A stretch of DNA of 39,049 nt from CAZKWG01 sp964615375 (GCA_964615375.1 CAZTOW010000072.1:1-39049), one strand, 5' to 3'; positions 17,322 to 26,350 are shown, counted from the stretch's first letter. The notes: generated by a model not told the origin, from the letters alone. A program made the numbers and translations.

Positions 17322-17920
17322 CAGCCCTCTCCCGTCGCGGCTTCTTCCGTGATGCGGAAGGCCGAGATGTCCATGTCCACGTCCAGCGTGATCTCCTCAC
17401 CCTTGGCGCGGCGCTTGACCTTGGTGCTGCGGATCTTGAGCGGGTAGCCCGCCCCCTCGACCTCGAAGAGGAAGGAGGCGTACTCCTCCTGGGTCAGCTT
17501 GGAGATGGTCACCGAGTAGAGCTTGTCCTCCAGGTTCCCCTGGACGGAGGAGGACTTCTCCTTGACGGCGTTGATCCGGTCGCTGATGCCGGCGCCCCGG
17601 GCCGCCTGCTCGAGGAAGGCCTGGAGATCGGTGCCCTCGTGCTCGCGGATCCGGGCCTCGATGGCCTCGATCTGGGCTCTCGCCGCGGCGTGATCGGCCG
17701 TGAGCGCCTGGACCTGGGCCAGCTGGGCCTCGCGCTCGGCGAGGCGGTCGCGCTGCCCGCGCAGCGAGGAGTTGAGCAGGAGCGCGCCGCCCACCAGGAC
17801 GGCGACGAGCGCGGCCCCGATGAGTCCGAGCAGGAGGGTGCGGTCGCGGGGAGAGAGGCCGGAGAGCAGGTCCTGGAGACGCTCCAGACGCTCGCTGAGC
17901 AGCTCGCGGAGGCGGTCCAT
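17321..17920 (-). CDS. gspM: Type II secretion inner-membrane platform protein GspM
   Basis: A 199-residue bitopic inner-membrane protein. It has a cytoplasmic N-terminus, one span (about 30-50, LIGAALVAVLVGGALLL), a coiled-coil segment (52-95, heptad-like with ...LAEREAQLAQVQALTADHAA...), then a ferredoxin-like periplasmic domain with VTISKLTQEEYASFLFEVEGAGYPLKI. It partners GspL at the assembly platform. Position between gspL and gspN and the length agree with the family. The gene starts one base after the gspL stop. Confidence 0.88.
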   Translation of the reverse strand: MDRLRELLSERLERLQDLLSGLSPRDRTLLLGLIGAALVAVLVGGALLLNSSLRGQRDRLAEREAQLAQVQALTADHAAARAQIEAIEARIREHEGTDLQAFLEQAARGAGISDRINAVKEKSSSVQGNLEDKLYSVTISKLTQEEYASFLFEVEGAGYPLKIRSTKVKRRAKGEEITLDVDMDISAFRITEEAATGEG

Positions 17921-17921
17921 C

Positions 17922-19592
17922 TCAGCCCTCCTGGCCCGGCTCGGCGGGGCCGAGCGGGATGGTCACGGTGAAGCGCACGATGTCTCCCACCTTCTTGCTG
18001 TCGCCGCCCTGGGCCGAGCTGAAGAGCGGGCGCATCTTCAGGCTGTTCTCGATCTCGGTGGCGGCCTCGAAGCCGTCGGTGTCGATCTTGAGGATGACGC
18101 TCTCGTCGGTGATCGTCAGCTCCGTGACGTCCACCTTGGCCTCGGCCGGGGCCGGCACGCCGTCGCTGATCTCGCGGATCATGTTGAGGGTCGGCGGGAC
18201 GTCGCTGATCACGCCGCTGAGCGCCTCGACCTGCGCCTGCTCGGCGGCGGCCTTCTCGGCGGCGATGGCCAGGGCGGTGCTGGGGTCGGCGAGGCGCTCC
18301 GGCGTGGCGGCGTCGGGCCAGGTCTGGAGCACGGTGTCGCCGATCTGCGCCTCGACCCTGGTCTTCTCGCGGGAGATGCTGAGGCTCTGCCAGCCCCAGA
18401 GCCCGACGCCCAGGAGCACGAGCGCGGCCACGGCCAGGGCCCCGTAGAGGGCGTAGCCGGCGTAGGCCGTGATGTCGCCTTTCCAGGCGAATTCTCCCTG
18501 CCTCAGATCGAGCTCGCGCTCGCGGGCGCCCTGCACGGCCCGGCGCCCGAGGGCCAGGGCCAGCGCGCCGGTCTTGCGCGGATCCTGCTCCTCGTCCTCG
18601 CCCAGCACGGGGCGGACGATGACGCCCAGCGTCTCGCGGAGCAGCTCGACCAGGCCCTGCTGCTCGGAGGCGCCGCCGCAGACCAGGACCTCGTCGATCT
18701 CCAGGCCGAGCCCGTCCTCGAACGCGATGAGGGAGGCGCGCAGGTCGGAGAGCAGCGGCTCGAGGGCGTTGCGCAGGACCTGGGGGCCCTGGGCGCGGAC
18801 GTCGCGCTGGGCGGGGCTGGCGAGCTGGCGGACGGCGTCGGGGCTCCCGCGCAGCGCGGGGTTGGTGACCTCGTCGTCCTCCCAGGCCAGGGCGCTGAGG
18901 CCGCCGGCCAGCGCGAGCTCGTGCTTGTAGGCGGTGGCGACCTCCCAGCTCAGCTCGAAGGCGCTGGCCAGGGCGGCGGTGCCGTCTCGCCCGCCGCGCT
19001 CGAAGGCGCGGGCCCCCAACAGGTGGCCGTCCTGGCAGATGGCGACCACGGTGCGGGTGTGACCGAAGTCCACCACGGCTTGTACCCCGCGGGTCGCGTA
19101 CTGGGCGATCAGGTCGGCGTCCAGGACGAGGTGGCGCGGGTTCAGCCCGACGCGCCCGAACAGATCCAGCTCCTCCTTGACGGCGTCGCGGGAGGCCAGC
19201 ACGGCGAGCACCCGGCTCTGACCGGCTTTCAGCTCCAGGATCCGGCTGGTGAGGATCACGTCCTCCAGATCGAAGGGCACCTGGCCCTCGACCTCGTAGG
19301 GCAGGGCGCGCTCGACCTGGGCGCGGTCGGAGAAGGGGAGCGTGACCATGCGCACGCTGGCGTGCTGCGTGGGGAAGCCGACCACCATGACGGGGGGGAG
19401 CTCGCCGGGCAGGACGTCCTCGAGCAGGCCGCGGAGGGCCGCCTCGCGCGCCTCGTCGGTGGGTGGGCTGCCGAGCTCCTGCGGAACCGGTCGCGCCCAG
19501 GCCCCCTTGAACTGGAAGCGGCGCATGCTGCCCTCGTAGAGGACCAGCTTGACGCTCGCGCTCCCCAGATCGACGCCGATAACGCGGGACAT
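17922..19592 (-). CDS. gspL: Type II secretion platform protein GspL, PilM-like ATP fold retained
   Basis: A 556-residue protein linking the GspE ATPase to the platform. The cytoplasmic part is an actin-like fold with well-preserved nucleotide motifs: VDLGSASVK (7-15, phosphate 1), VDFGHTRT (174-181, phosphate 2) and VCGGASE (304-310, adenosine). Classical GspL proteins have lost these, whereas PilM of type IV pili keeps them. One membrane span lies at about 378-400, followed by a coiled coil and a periplasmic ferredoxin-like domain ending in VRFTVTIPLG. The length exceeds the usual ~400 because the full actin-like domain is kept. It is followed directly by gspM, and its start lies 3 bases after gspK. 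Confidence 0.88.
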   Translation of the reverse strand: MSRVIGVDLGSASVKLVLYEGSMRRFQFKGAWARPVPQELGSPPTDEAREAALRGLLEDVLPGELPPVMVVGFPTQHASVRMVTLPFSDRAQVERALPYEVEGQVPFDLEDVILTSRILELKAGQSRVLAVLASRDAVKEELDLFGRVGLNPRHLVLDADLIAQYATRGVQAVVDFGHTRTVVAICQDGHLLGARAFERGGRDGTAALASAFELSWEVATAYKHELALAGGLSALAWEDDEVTNPALRGSPDAVRQLASPAQRDVRAQGPQVLRNALEPLLSDLRASLIAFEDGLGLEIDEVLVCGGASEQQGLVELLRETLGVIVRPVLGEDEEQDPRKTGALALALGRRAVQGARERELDLRQGEFAWKGDITAYAGYALYGALAVAALVLLGVGLWGWQSLSISREKTRVEAQIGDTVLQTWPDAATPERLADPSTALAIAAEKAAAEQAQVEALSGVISDVPPTLNMIREISDGVPAPAEAKVDVTELTITDESVILKIDTDGFEAATEIENSLKMRPLFSSAQGGDSKKVGDIVRFTVTIPLGPAEPGQEG

Positions 19593-19595
19593 GGT

Positions 19596-20870
19596 CTAGT
19601 CCTCTCTCCAGTAGAGCACTTTTCCGCCGTTGTTGGCGGAGCTGAGGTCCAGCACCGTCGTGATGGTGGCGCTGCTGTCGCCCACGAGCCCGGTGGAGAC
19701 CACCGTGAACGTGCGGCTGGTGGTGCTGACGACGCTGCTGAGCTGGTCGCTCGGGCTGCAGCCGATCTGCGTCAGGAAGTCCACGAATTCCTGGCCCTTC
19801 TTGAAGGAGACCAGCATCGTGTACTGCTGGATCTGCTCCATGAAGGTGGCGAGCTGGGCGTCGCTCGGGGAGGGCTGGCAGTACCCGCGGAGGAGGCCGG
19901 CGATGGTCTCCTCGGACGCGGTGGTGATGTTCACCTTGCCCTTGCCGTGGATGGTGAGGCTGTCGGCGAAGCGGTCGTAGACGTCGTCCTGCCAGCCCTC
20001 GACCAGGCGGATCTCCTCCTTCGTGTCGAAGGGGGCGTTCTTGGTCATGTAGGGGCTGTCGAGGCGGTTGTAGAGGTTGTCCTCGTAGCCGCCGCGCGCG
20101 CCGGAGCCCGTGTTGTCGGCGTCCACCCAGTCGGCCAGGTTGGCGATGAGGTCCCAGGCCTCCAGGTTCCGGTCCCGCAGGAACTCCAGGTTCTCCTGGC
20201 CGCTCATCAGGCCGTAGAGCTGGAGCGCCGTGGCGTTGGTCTGGAGCGAGGCGCTCGTGTCGTGCTGGGCCAGCAGGTTGACGTTGATCTTGCTGTCCTC
20301 GTCGCTGACCGTCGCCGAGAAGTCACCCTCGAAGTCCAGGAAGTTCTTGTCGGAGAACAGCCCGCTCTCGCGGCTCTGCTCGGCGACCTCGTCGGACACG
20401 CGCCCGGTGGTCCGGAAGTTCTGGACGTCCTCCTCCTCCACGTCCTCGACGTCGCCGCCGCTCGTGAAGATCATGCGGAGCATGCCCGTGTTCATCGTGG
20501 GGAGCATCTGCCAGAGCGAGTTGCCCAGCAGCGCGCCGAGGTCCGTGCCCTCGGGCATCCCCAGCATGCTCGCGTCGAGGTTGGCCAGCTGCTTCTCCAG
20601 CATGCGGCTGGCCATCAGGATCAGGCGGTAGATGTTCACGCCCGAGCGGGCCAGCCAGACCGCCTGGGCGCGGTCGCGCTGGTGGCTCACGACCAGCAGG
20701 CGCACGGTGGAGCCGTAGGAGAGCTCGCTGACCACGATGGTCAGCACGAGCATGGTGGTGATCACGACCAGCAGGGCGATGCCGCCGCGGCTGCGCCGGG
20801 AGCGAGCGCTGCGCCCCAGCCTCCGAGGTCGGAGCAGCGCGCGCCAGAAGCCGAGGAGGGCCTGGATCAC
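19596..20870 (-). CDS. gspK: Type II secretion minor pseudopilin GspK
   Basis: A 424-residue minor pseudopilin that caps the pseudopilus tip with GspI and GspJ. The start is GTG 20870, overlapping the gspJ stop (GTGA); the frame runs on upstream as a GC artefact. The N-terminus is basic and then has a prepilin-type cleavage region, RGG|IALLVVITTMLVL (about 28-43). As in the GspK family, the usual Glu at +5 is absent. The large globular domain contains DEDSKINVNLL, LADWVDADNTGSG and a Ca-binding-like acidic stretch typical of GspK, and ends KVNITTASEETI (helix-hairpin-like) plus a C-terminal pilin-like fold. Confidence 0.9.
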   Translation of the reverse strand: MIQALLGFWRALLRPRRLGRSARSRRSRGGIALLVVITTMLVLTIVVSELSYGSTVRLLVVSHQRDRAQAVWLARSGVNIYRLILMASRMLEKQLANLDASMLGMPEGTDLGALLGNSLWQMLPTMNTGMLRMIFTSGGDVEDVEEEDVQNFRTTGRVSDEVAEQSRESGLFSDKNFLDFEGDFSATVSDEDSKINVNLLAQHDTSASLQTNATALQLYGLMSGQENLEFLRDRNLEAWDLIANLADWVDADNTGSGARGGYEDNLYNRLDSPYMTKNAPFDTKEEIRLVEGWQDDVYDRFADSLTIHGKGKVNITTASEETIAGLLRGYCQPSPSDAQLATFMEQIQQYTMLVSFKKGQEFVDFLTQIGCSPSDQLSSVVSTTSRTFTVVSTGLVGDSSATITTVLDLSSANNGGKVLYWRED

Positions 20871-21586
20871 AGCTTCATCCCCCCGAAGCCCTGGTCGCCG
20901 CTCAGCATGCTCTTCTGCAGGCGGCTGGCCCGCTCCACCAGAACGGTGGTGAGGTAGGGGCGCTCGACGGTGGCGTCCTCGTCGTCGGAGTCGGGGTCGG
21001 GGCCGCGCAGCACCAGCTTGATCTCGACCACGCGGGGCAGGCGCTCCTGGGTCTCCGAGCCCTGCGTGTCCCAGTCCTCGCGCCACTCCCCGGTGGTGGG
21101 GTCCAGATAGCGAAGGTCGAAGCTGGCGACCCGGGTGGCCAGCGGCAGGACGGAGCCGCCCTTGTCCGGCTCCTCGTCGATGCGCTCGCTCTCGCGGTGC
21201 AGGAGCACCAGATCGCCGCTGCCGCCGTCGGGGTCGTCCTCGGTCCAGAGCGTGATCTCCGCCTGGTCGCACTCCCGGCTGTCGCGGATGGTGCGGCGGT
21301 GGGCCATCGTGGAGAACCATACGCTGTCGGCGCCGTCGGCGTCTTTGGCCACGAAGACGGTCTTGTAGGAGGCCGTCGTGTTCGAGGTCAGGAAGGCGAG
21401 GGCGAGCTCGCGCTGGAGGCGGCTGAGCGCGGTGCGGGCGGAGCGGTCGAGCTCGTCCTGCTCGTCGAGGTAGTCGCGGGTGTCCAGGGCGCCCGAGAGC
21501 GTGCCCCAGGTCAGCATGGCGATGATGCCCATGATCGCCAGGGCCACCATGACCTCGATCAGCGTGAATCCGCGGCGGAGGCTCAT
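20867..21586 (-). CDS. gspJ: Type II secretion minor pseudopilin GspJ
   Basis: A 239-residue minor pseudopilin. Starting at ATG 21586 gives the short leader MSLRRG followed by FTLIEVMVALAIMGIIAML, a textbook type III signal with Glu at +5 and a clear prepilin peptidase site. The globular part has SARTALSRLQRELALAF and FDLRYLDPTTGEW...W patterns typical of GspJ. The start overlaps the gspI stop by 4 nt and the stop overlaps the gspK start by 4 nt. The frame extends further upstream but has no reason to be used. Confidence 0.92.
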   Translation of the reverse strand: MSLRRGFTLIEVMVALAIMGIIAMLTWGTLSGALDTRDYLDEQDELDRSARTALSRLQRELALAFLTSNTTASYKTVFVAKDADGADSVWFSTMAHRRTIRDSRECDQAEITLWTEDDPDGGSGDLVLLHRESERIDEEPDKGGSVLPLATRVASFDLRYLDPTTGEWREDWDTQGSETQERLPRVVEIKLVLRGPDPDSDDEDATVERPYLTTVLVERASRLQKSMLSGDQGFGGMKL

Positions 21587-22191
21587 TGTTCCTCCTCCTC
21601 GTCGTTGATCTGGCCGCTGGGGTTGATGGCGTGGGTCAGCAGCTCGACCTGGTCGGTCTCGTCCTCGTTGTCCCCCCACCAGACCAGCACCCGAACCTCC
21701 CGGATGTACGGCGAGAGCTGGCTGGAGATCATGTCGGGCGACAGGAAGCTGGAGACCATGCTCTCGTCGAGGCTGGGCTGGGCGTTCTGCTCGGCGGCCT
21801 CGGGGAAATAGCCGCTCCCCCCGAGCGTATCGACCGCGCCGGAGAGGTCGGGCATGTCCATCTCGATCTCGCGGATGGTGTACGCCCAGTGCATGTCCTC
21901 AAACGCGTCGCCCACGTCCATGTCGCCCGTCTGGTCGCCGCGGAAGTCCTCCTCGCCGAAGTCCGAGAAGTTGCCTTCTTCCTCGATGTCCTGCGTGCCC
22001 CAGCCCTCGGCCTCCAGGCGCAGCAGGGCCTCGTTCATCTTCTCCTGGGCCAGCAGCGTCGCCACCCGGATGCGGTCGGTCTCGTTGGTCATCAGCACGG
22101 AGCTGGCCTGGCTGCTCACCAGCACGGTGAGGCCCACGGCCAGGATGGCCAGCGCGATCACGACCTCCAGCAGGGTGAACGCGCGCCTCAT
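21583..22191 (-). CDS. gspI: Type II secretion minor pseudopilin GspI
   Basis: A 202-residue minor pseudopilin. The leader is only MRRA, with alanine rather than glycine before the cleavage site, then FTLLEVVIALAILAVGL with Glu at +5. The first helix continues through RIRVATLLAQEKMNEALL, the GspI-typical AxxLAxxKM pattern. It is longer than most GspI proteins (about 120-130) because of an acidic insertion of roughly 60 residues (about 70-150). It overlaps gspH and gspJ by 4 nt each. Confidence 0.9.
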   Translation of the reverse strand: MRRAFTLLEVVIALAILAVGLTVLVSSQASSVLMTNETDRIRVATLLAQEKMNEALLRLEAEGWGTQDIEEEGNFSDFGEEDFRGDQTGDMDVGDAFEDMHWAYTIREIEMDMPDLSGAVDTLGGSGYFPEAAEQNAQPSLDESMVSSFLSPDMISSQLSPYIREVRVLVWWGDNEDETDQVELLTHAINPSGQINDEEEEQ

Positions 22192-22928
22192 TGGAGCTCC
22201 GGCCCTTCCTCGGGGAGCCAGGCCATGCTCTGGGTCGGGTCCACGAGCTCGGTGGTGAGCGAGACGCGGCCGGAGATGGGCTCCACCTCGATGGTGTAGC
22301 CGTCGTCCGGGTCCTCGGTGTCCACGATGCGCACGACGGTGTGCTCGGCCGTGCCGTTGGGGAAGATGTAGGTGTAGGCGACCGCTTCGTCCTCGGGGTC
22401 CTCCGGCGCCTCATCCGACGGCGTCTTGCCGTCCGGCCCGTACTGGGGCGTGTAGACGAAGGCGAAGCGCGTGCCGCTGGGGAGCTCCTGGGCGCTGTGG
22501 AAGATCTCGTCGTCGAGGCCCTGGAAGCGACCGGAGCGCTCCTGCACTTCAGCGGCCTCGCCCTCGGCGATCTCGCGCTGGGTGAAGCGCTTCATGTCGT
22601 CCTTCTGCTTCTGCTCGAACTCTTCGCGCTTCTCGGGCGTGTCGAAGACCAGGGTGGTGGGGTCGCCCACCTCCACCTGCCAGGCGTTGCGGTCCAGGTA
22701 ATAGACCACGCGGAAGCTCACGTTCCGCAGCGCGGCCTCCTCCAGCAGCGAGGTGTAGTTCCGCGCCAGGGTGGCGGCGGCGTCCCGCTTCTGGAGGTCG
22801 AGGGCCGCGCTGAGCGAGGGCACGGCGATGCCCACCACGACCGCGATGATCGCGATCACGACCATGATCTCCACCAGCGTCATGCCGGCGCGGGATCGGG
22901 GTCGGGGGTTGTGGTGGGCGAAGGCCAC
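22188..22928 (-). CDS. gspH: Type II secretion minor pseudopilin GspH
   Basis: A 246-residue minor pseudopilin. The leader ends RSRAG, followed by MTLVEIMVVIAIIAVVVGIAVPSLSAAL with Glu at +5. The N-terminal helix leads into YTSLLEEAALRNVSFRVVYYLDRNAWQVEV, the GspH/FimT pattern. A charged insert (about 95-130, rich in Glu/Lys/Gln) makes it longer than the usual ~150-170. It is followed by gspI with a 4-nt overlap. Confidence 0.9.
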   Translation of the reverse strand: MAFAHHNPRPRSRAGMTLVEIMVVIAIIAVVVGIAVPSLSAALDLQKRDAAATLARNYTSLLEEAALRNVSFRVVYYLDRNAWQVEVGDPTTLVFDTPEKREEFEQKQKDDMKRFTQREIAEGEAAEVQERSGRFQGLDDEIFHSAQELPSGTRFAFVYTPQYGPDGKTPSDEAPEDPEDEAVAYTYIFPNGTAEHTVVRIVDTEDPDDGYTIEVEPISGRVSLTTELVDPTQSMAWLPEEGPELQ

Positions 22929-22932
22929 GTCC

Positions 22933-23391
22933 TTACTCCTTGCTCGCGCCGGCGCGGAGCTCCCAGCTCTTGATGTCGGCGTTGGCGTCCTCTCCGCCCT
23001 CCTGGCCGTCCTTGCCCAGGCTGACGATCTCGTAGTCGTGATCGCCGTTGGTGCCGGGGGAGAAGTACTGGAACTCGTTGCCCCAGGCGTCCATGGGGAC
23101 CTCGGCGTTCTTGAAGTACTTGGACGCCGACTGGAGGCCCTCGGAGGTGGTCGGGTACTTGCCGCGGTTCTTCGCCGCGTAGACCGTCAGCCCCTGCTCC
23201 ACCTGCTGGATCTGGATCTTGGTGGCCTCCACGTTGGCGTCGTCGAGGTAGCCGATGACCTGGCCGCCGATGACGGTCATGAGGACGCCGATGATGGCGA
23301 TGACGACCATGATCTCGACCAGGGTCATGCCGCGGCGGGAGCGCCGCGCCAGCGCGGCGGCGAGCCTCAGGGTCTCGGGAGAGATGGACAT
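22933..23391 (-). CDS. gspG: Type II secretion major pseudopilin GspG
   Basis: A 152-residue major pseudopilin that builds the piston-like filament. The leader ends RRSRRG, then MTLVEIMVVIAIIGVLMTVIGG with Glu at +5. Diagnostic GspG motifs follow: QIQQVEQGLTVYAAKNRGKYPTTSEGLQ and PMDAWGNEFQY, then the C-terminal DYEIVSLGKDGQEGGEDANADIKSW region that binds calcium in the family. Length is typical. Confidence 0.95.
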   Translation of the reverse strand: MSISPETLRLAAALARRSRRGMTLVEIMVVIAIIGVLMTVIGGQVIGYLDDANVEATKIQIQQVEQGLTVYAAKNRGKYPTTSEGLQSASKYFKNAEVPMDAWGNEFQYFSPGTNGDHDYEIVSLGKDGQEGGEDANADIKSWELRAGASKE

Positions 23392-23401
23392 GGGATCTCC
23401 T

Positions 23402-24637
23402 TCACTTCGCGATGGCGGAGAGGTTGAGCATGGGGAGCAGGATGGCGAGCGCGACGACCAGGACCACGCCGCCCATGAACAGGATGATGATGGGCTCCAG
23501 CAGGCTGGTCAGCGTGCTGAGGATGGTCTCCACCTGGTTGTCGTAGGCGTCGGCGACCTTGCCCAGCATGGGCTCCAGCTCGCCGGTCTTCTCGCCCACC
23601 GCGATCATGTGGGTGACCAGCGGCGGGAACTGCCCGGACTGACGGAGGGGCTCGGCGATGGACTGACCCTCGCTGATGTTGCGGCCGGCGTTGGAGACGG
23701 CCTCGGCGATGACGTCGTTCTGGACGACGTTCTTGACGATGCTGAGCGCGGTGAGGATGGGCACGCCCGAGCTGAGCAGCGTGGCCATCGTGCGAGCGAA
23801 GCGGCTGACCGCGACCAGCCGGTTGATCCGCCCGAAGATGGGCAGGCGAAGCGCGAGGCGGTGCCAGCGGCTGCGGCCCGCGGGGGTCTGGACCCAGCGG
23901 CGCAGGTACCAGACGACGGCGCCCGCCAGCAGGAGCAGCAGCCACCACCAGCCGACGACGAAGTCGCTCACCGCCAGGAGCACGCGCGTGATCAGCGGGA
24001 GCGCGGCGTCGAAGGAGTCGAAGATGCGCTTGACCCGCGGGATCACGAAAACGAATAGACCTAGTACGATGCCGGTGCCGACGAGCCCCATCAGCACGGG
24101 GTAGGTCAGCGAGCCCACCAGCTTCTGCCGCAGGCGCAGGCTGGCCTCGGTGTACTCGGTGAGGCGGGTGAGCACGACGTCCAGCGCGCCGGACTGCTCG
24201 CCCGCGGCCACCATGTTGATGTAGAGGTCGCCAAAGACCTTGGGGTGGGCGCGCAGCGCGTCGGCCAGCGTGCTCCCCTGGTTCACCTTCTCGCGCACCT
24301 CGACCAGGATGACCTTGAGCGCCGGGTTCTCCACCTGATCGATGAGGGCGGTGAGCGCCTCGACCATGGGGATGCCCGCGCCGACCAGCGTGGAGAGCTG
24401 GCTGGTCATCTCGGCGATGTCCGCGGCCTTGACCCGCTGGAGGAAGCGGGAGAAGTCCACGCTGACGCTGAGCCCCTCACCGCGCGTGGCCTTGCCCGCC
24501 TTCTGCTCCCACACCTCGGTGGGGAAGACGCCCTGCTTGCGCAGCTTCTGGCGGGCGCTCTTGGGCGAGTCGGCGTCCACGATCCCGGAGATCGCGGCGC
24601 CGCGCGCGTCCATGCCCTTGTACTCGAAGGCGGCCAT
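23402..24637 (-). CDS. gspF: Type II secretion inner-membrane platform protein GspF
   Basis: A 411-residue polytopic inner-membrane protein with two related cytoplasmic domains and three spans (about 175-195, 225-245 and 378-400). It opens AFEYKGMDARGAAISGIVDADS and contains FSRFLQRVKAADIAEMTSQLSTLVGAGIPMVEAL, both GspF hallmarks; the second domain repeats the pattern (FARTMATLLSSGVPILTAL). Codons in the second membrane span near 24047-24069 are unusually A/T-ending. Adjacent to gspE, with which it interacts. Confidence 0.94.
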   Translation of the reverse strand: MAAFEYKGMDARGAAISGIVDADSPKSARQKLRKQGVFPTEVWEQKAGKATRGEGLSVSVDFSRFLQRVKAADIAEMTSQLSTLVGAGIPMVEALTALIDQVENPALKVILVEVREKVNQGSTLADALRAHPKVFGDLYINMVAAGEQSGALDVVLTRLTEYTEASLRLRQKLVGSLTYPVLMGLVGTGIVLGLFVFVIPRVKRIFDSFDAALPLITRVLLAVSDFVVGWWWLLLLLAGAVVWYLRRWVQTPAGRSRWHRLALRLPIFGRINRLVAVSRFARTMATLLSSGVPILTALSIVKNVVQNDVIAEAVSNAGRNISEGQSIAEPLRQSGQFPPLVTHMIAVGEKTGELEPMLGKVADAYDNQVETILSTLTSLLEPIIILFMGGVVLVVALAILLPMLNLSAIAK

Positions 24638-24640
24638 AGG

Positions 24641-26350
24641 CTAGTCCAGCTCGATGACGTCTTCCTGGGTGACTCGCATGACCTCGTCGAGAGAGGTCAC
24701 GCCCAGGAGCGCGTTGCGGATTCCGTCCTCGCGGAGCGTCTTCATCCCGTTCTCGATGGCCTTCCGCTTGATCGTCCCGGCGTCGGCGCCGCCGGTGACC
24801 AGCGCGCGGACCTCGTCGTCGACCACCAGCAGCTCGAAGATGCCGGTTCGCCCGCGGTAACCCTTGCCCAGGCAGACCGGGCAGCCCTTGGGGCGATGCA
24901 GCATCCCGCGGAAGGTGCGGGGATCGAGGTTGAGATCCTTGATCTCCTCGGCCGAGGGCGCGTAGGGCTCCTTGCAGTCCTGGCAGAGCTTGCGCACGAG
25001 GCGCTGGGCCAGGATGGCGACCAGCGAGCTGGCCACCAGGAAGGGCTCCACGCCCATGTCCACGAGGCGGGTGAACGCGCCGGGGGCGTCGTTCGTGTGG
25101 ATGGTGGAGAAGACCAGGTGGCCCGTCAGCGAGGCCTGCACGGCGTTGTCCGCCGTCTCCTTGTCGCGGATCTCGCCGACCAGGATGACGTCGGGGTCCT
25201 GGCGCAGGTGGGCGCGCAGCGCGCTGGCGAAGGTCAGGTCGATCTTCGGGTTGACCTGCGTCTGGCCGATGCCCTTGAGCTCGTACTCGATCGGGTCCTC
25301 GATCGTGAGGATGTTCTTGTCCGGTGAATTGATCTCGGACAGACCTGAGTACAACGTTGTTGTTTTACCACTTCCCGTAGGCCCGCTGACCAGGAGGATG
25401 CCGTGGGGCAGGCGGATGAGCTTGCGGAAGCCGTGCAGCACCTCGCCGGCCATGCCCACCTTCTCCAGGTTGAACACGGTGCCCTTCTCCAGCAGGCGCA
25501 TGACCACCCGCTCGCCGTGGCGCACGGGCAGGGTGCTCACGCGGACGTCGATCTCGCGGCCCGCCATGCGGGTGCGGATGCGGCCGTCCTGGGGGATGCG
25601 CTTCTCGGCGATGTTCAGGCCCGCCATGATCTTGACGCGGCTGACGATGCTGGCCTGCAGCCGGGGCGGCGGCTTCACGATCTCGTAGAGCACGCCGTCG
25701 ATGCGGAAGCGGACGGTGAGCTCCTTCTCGAAGGGCTCGATGTGGATGTCGCTGGCCCGGTCCTTGATGGCCTGCGTGAGCAGGGTGTTGACGAAGCGGA
25801 TGATCGGCGCCTGGTTGGGGTCGTCGAGCAGGTCCTCGCCCAGGTTCAGGTCGGCGTTCAGCTCCTCGTCCTGCTCCTCGCGGATCTCGCTCATCACCGC
25901 GCTGGCCGAGCGCGCGGCCTTGTCGTAGGCGCGGTTGGTGGCGTCGCGCAGCACGCTCGGCGAGACCAGGATGGGGCGCACGGGCTTGCGGAAGAGCAGG
26001 CGCAGATCGTCGAGCGCGCCGATGCTCCTCGGGTTGGAGATGGCGACCTCCACGGCGCCTTGCCGCTCCCACAGCGGGAGCACGCCCTGCTCGCGGGCGA
26101 GCCCGAGCTGGACGCGCTGCACGAGCCCGCTGTCGATGGCGTCCACGTCCACCGACTCCAGGCTGGCGATGCCGGTGATCTCGCTGAGCGAGCGGGCCAG
26201 GAGCCGCCCGTCCACGCCCTCGGCGCGGGAGAGCGCCTCGGGGAGGTCGGTGCCGGATCGCTCCGCGGACGCGCGCGCCTCGGCCACCCGGCCAGGGTCG
26301 GCGCCCTTCCTCACGATCAGCTCATCGAGGGCGGGTCGGCGGATTCCCAC
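24641..26350 (-). CDS. gspE: Type II secretion ATPase GspE
   Basis: A 569-residue cytoplasmic hexameric ATPase that powers pseudopilus assembly. Order of parts: an N1E domain binding GspL (1-150), then DIHIEP (201-206), Walker A GPTGSGKTT (323-331), an Asp box, Walker B DPDVILVGEIRD (385-396), His box GHLVFSTIHTND (410-421), and a zinc site with C456-x2-C459 and C490-x2-C493. All catalytic motifs are intact. Codons across the P-loop (25325-25381) are strikingly A/T-ending compared with the rest of the gene. The start lies 2 bases after the gspD stop. Confidence 0.95.
   Translation of the reverse strand: MGIRRPALDELIVRKGADPGRVAEARASAERSGTDLPEALSRAEGVDGRLLARSLSEITGIASLESVDVDAIDSGLVQRVQLGLAREQGVLPLWERQGAVEVAISNPRSIGALDDLRLLFRKPVRPILVSPSVLRDATNRAYDKAARSASAVMSEIREEQDEELNADLNLGEDLLDDPNQAPIIRFVNTLLTQAIKDRASDIHIEPFEKELTVRFRIDGVLYEIVKPPPRLQASIVSRVKIMAGLNIAEKRIPQDGRIRTRMAGREIDVRVSTLPVRHGERVVMRLLEKGTVFNLEKVGMAGEVLHGFRKLIRLPHGILLVSGPTGSGKTTTLYSGLSEINSPDKNILTIEDPIEYELKGIGQTQVNPKIDLTFASALRAHLRQDPDVILVGEIRDKETADNAVQASLTGHLVFSTIHTNDAPGAFTRLVDMGVEPFLVASSLVAILAQRLVRKLCQDCKEPYAPSAEEIKDLNLDPRTFRGMLHRPKGCPVCLGKGYRGRTGIFELLVVDDEVRALVTGGADAGTIKRKAIENGMKTLREDGIRNALLGVTSLDEVMRVTQEDVIELD

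Noticed and set aside
17700..20957. Very long plus-strand open frame (1085 codons) antisense to gspL and gspK
   Set aside because: Composition is Ala/Gly/Arg/Val noise typical of the antisense of GC-rich genes, with no motif; the opposite strand holds well-defined gspL and gspK.
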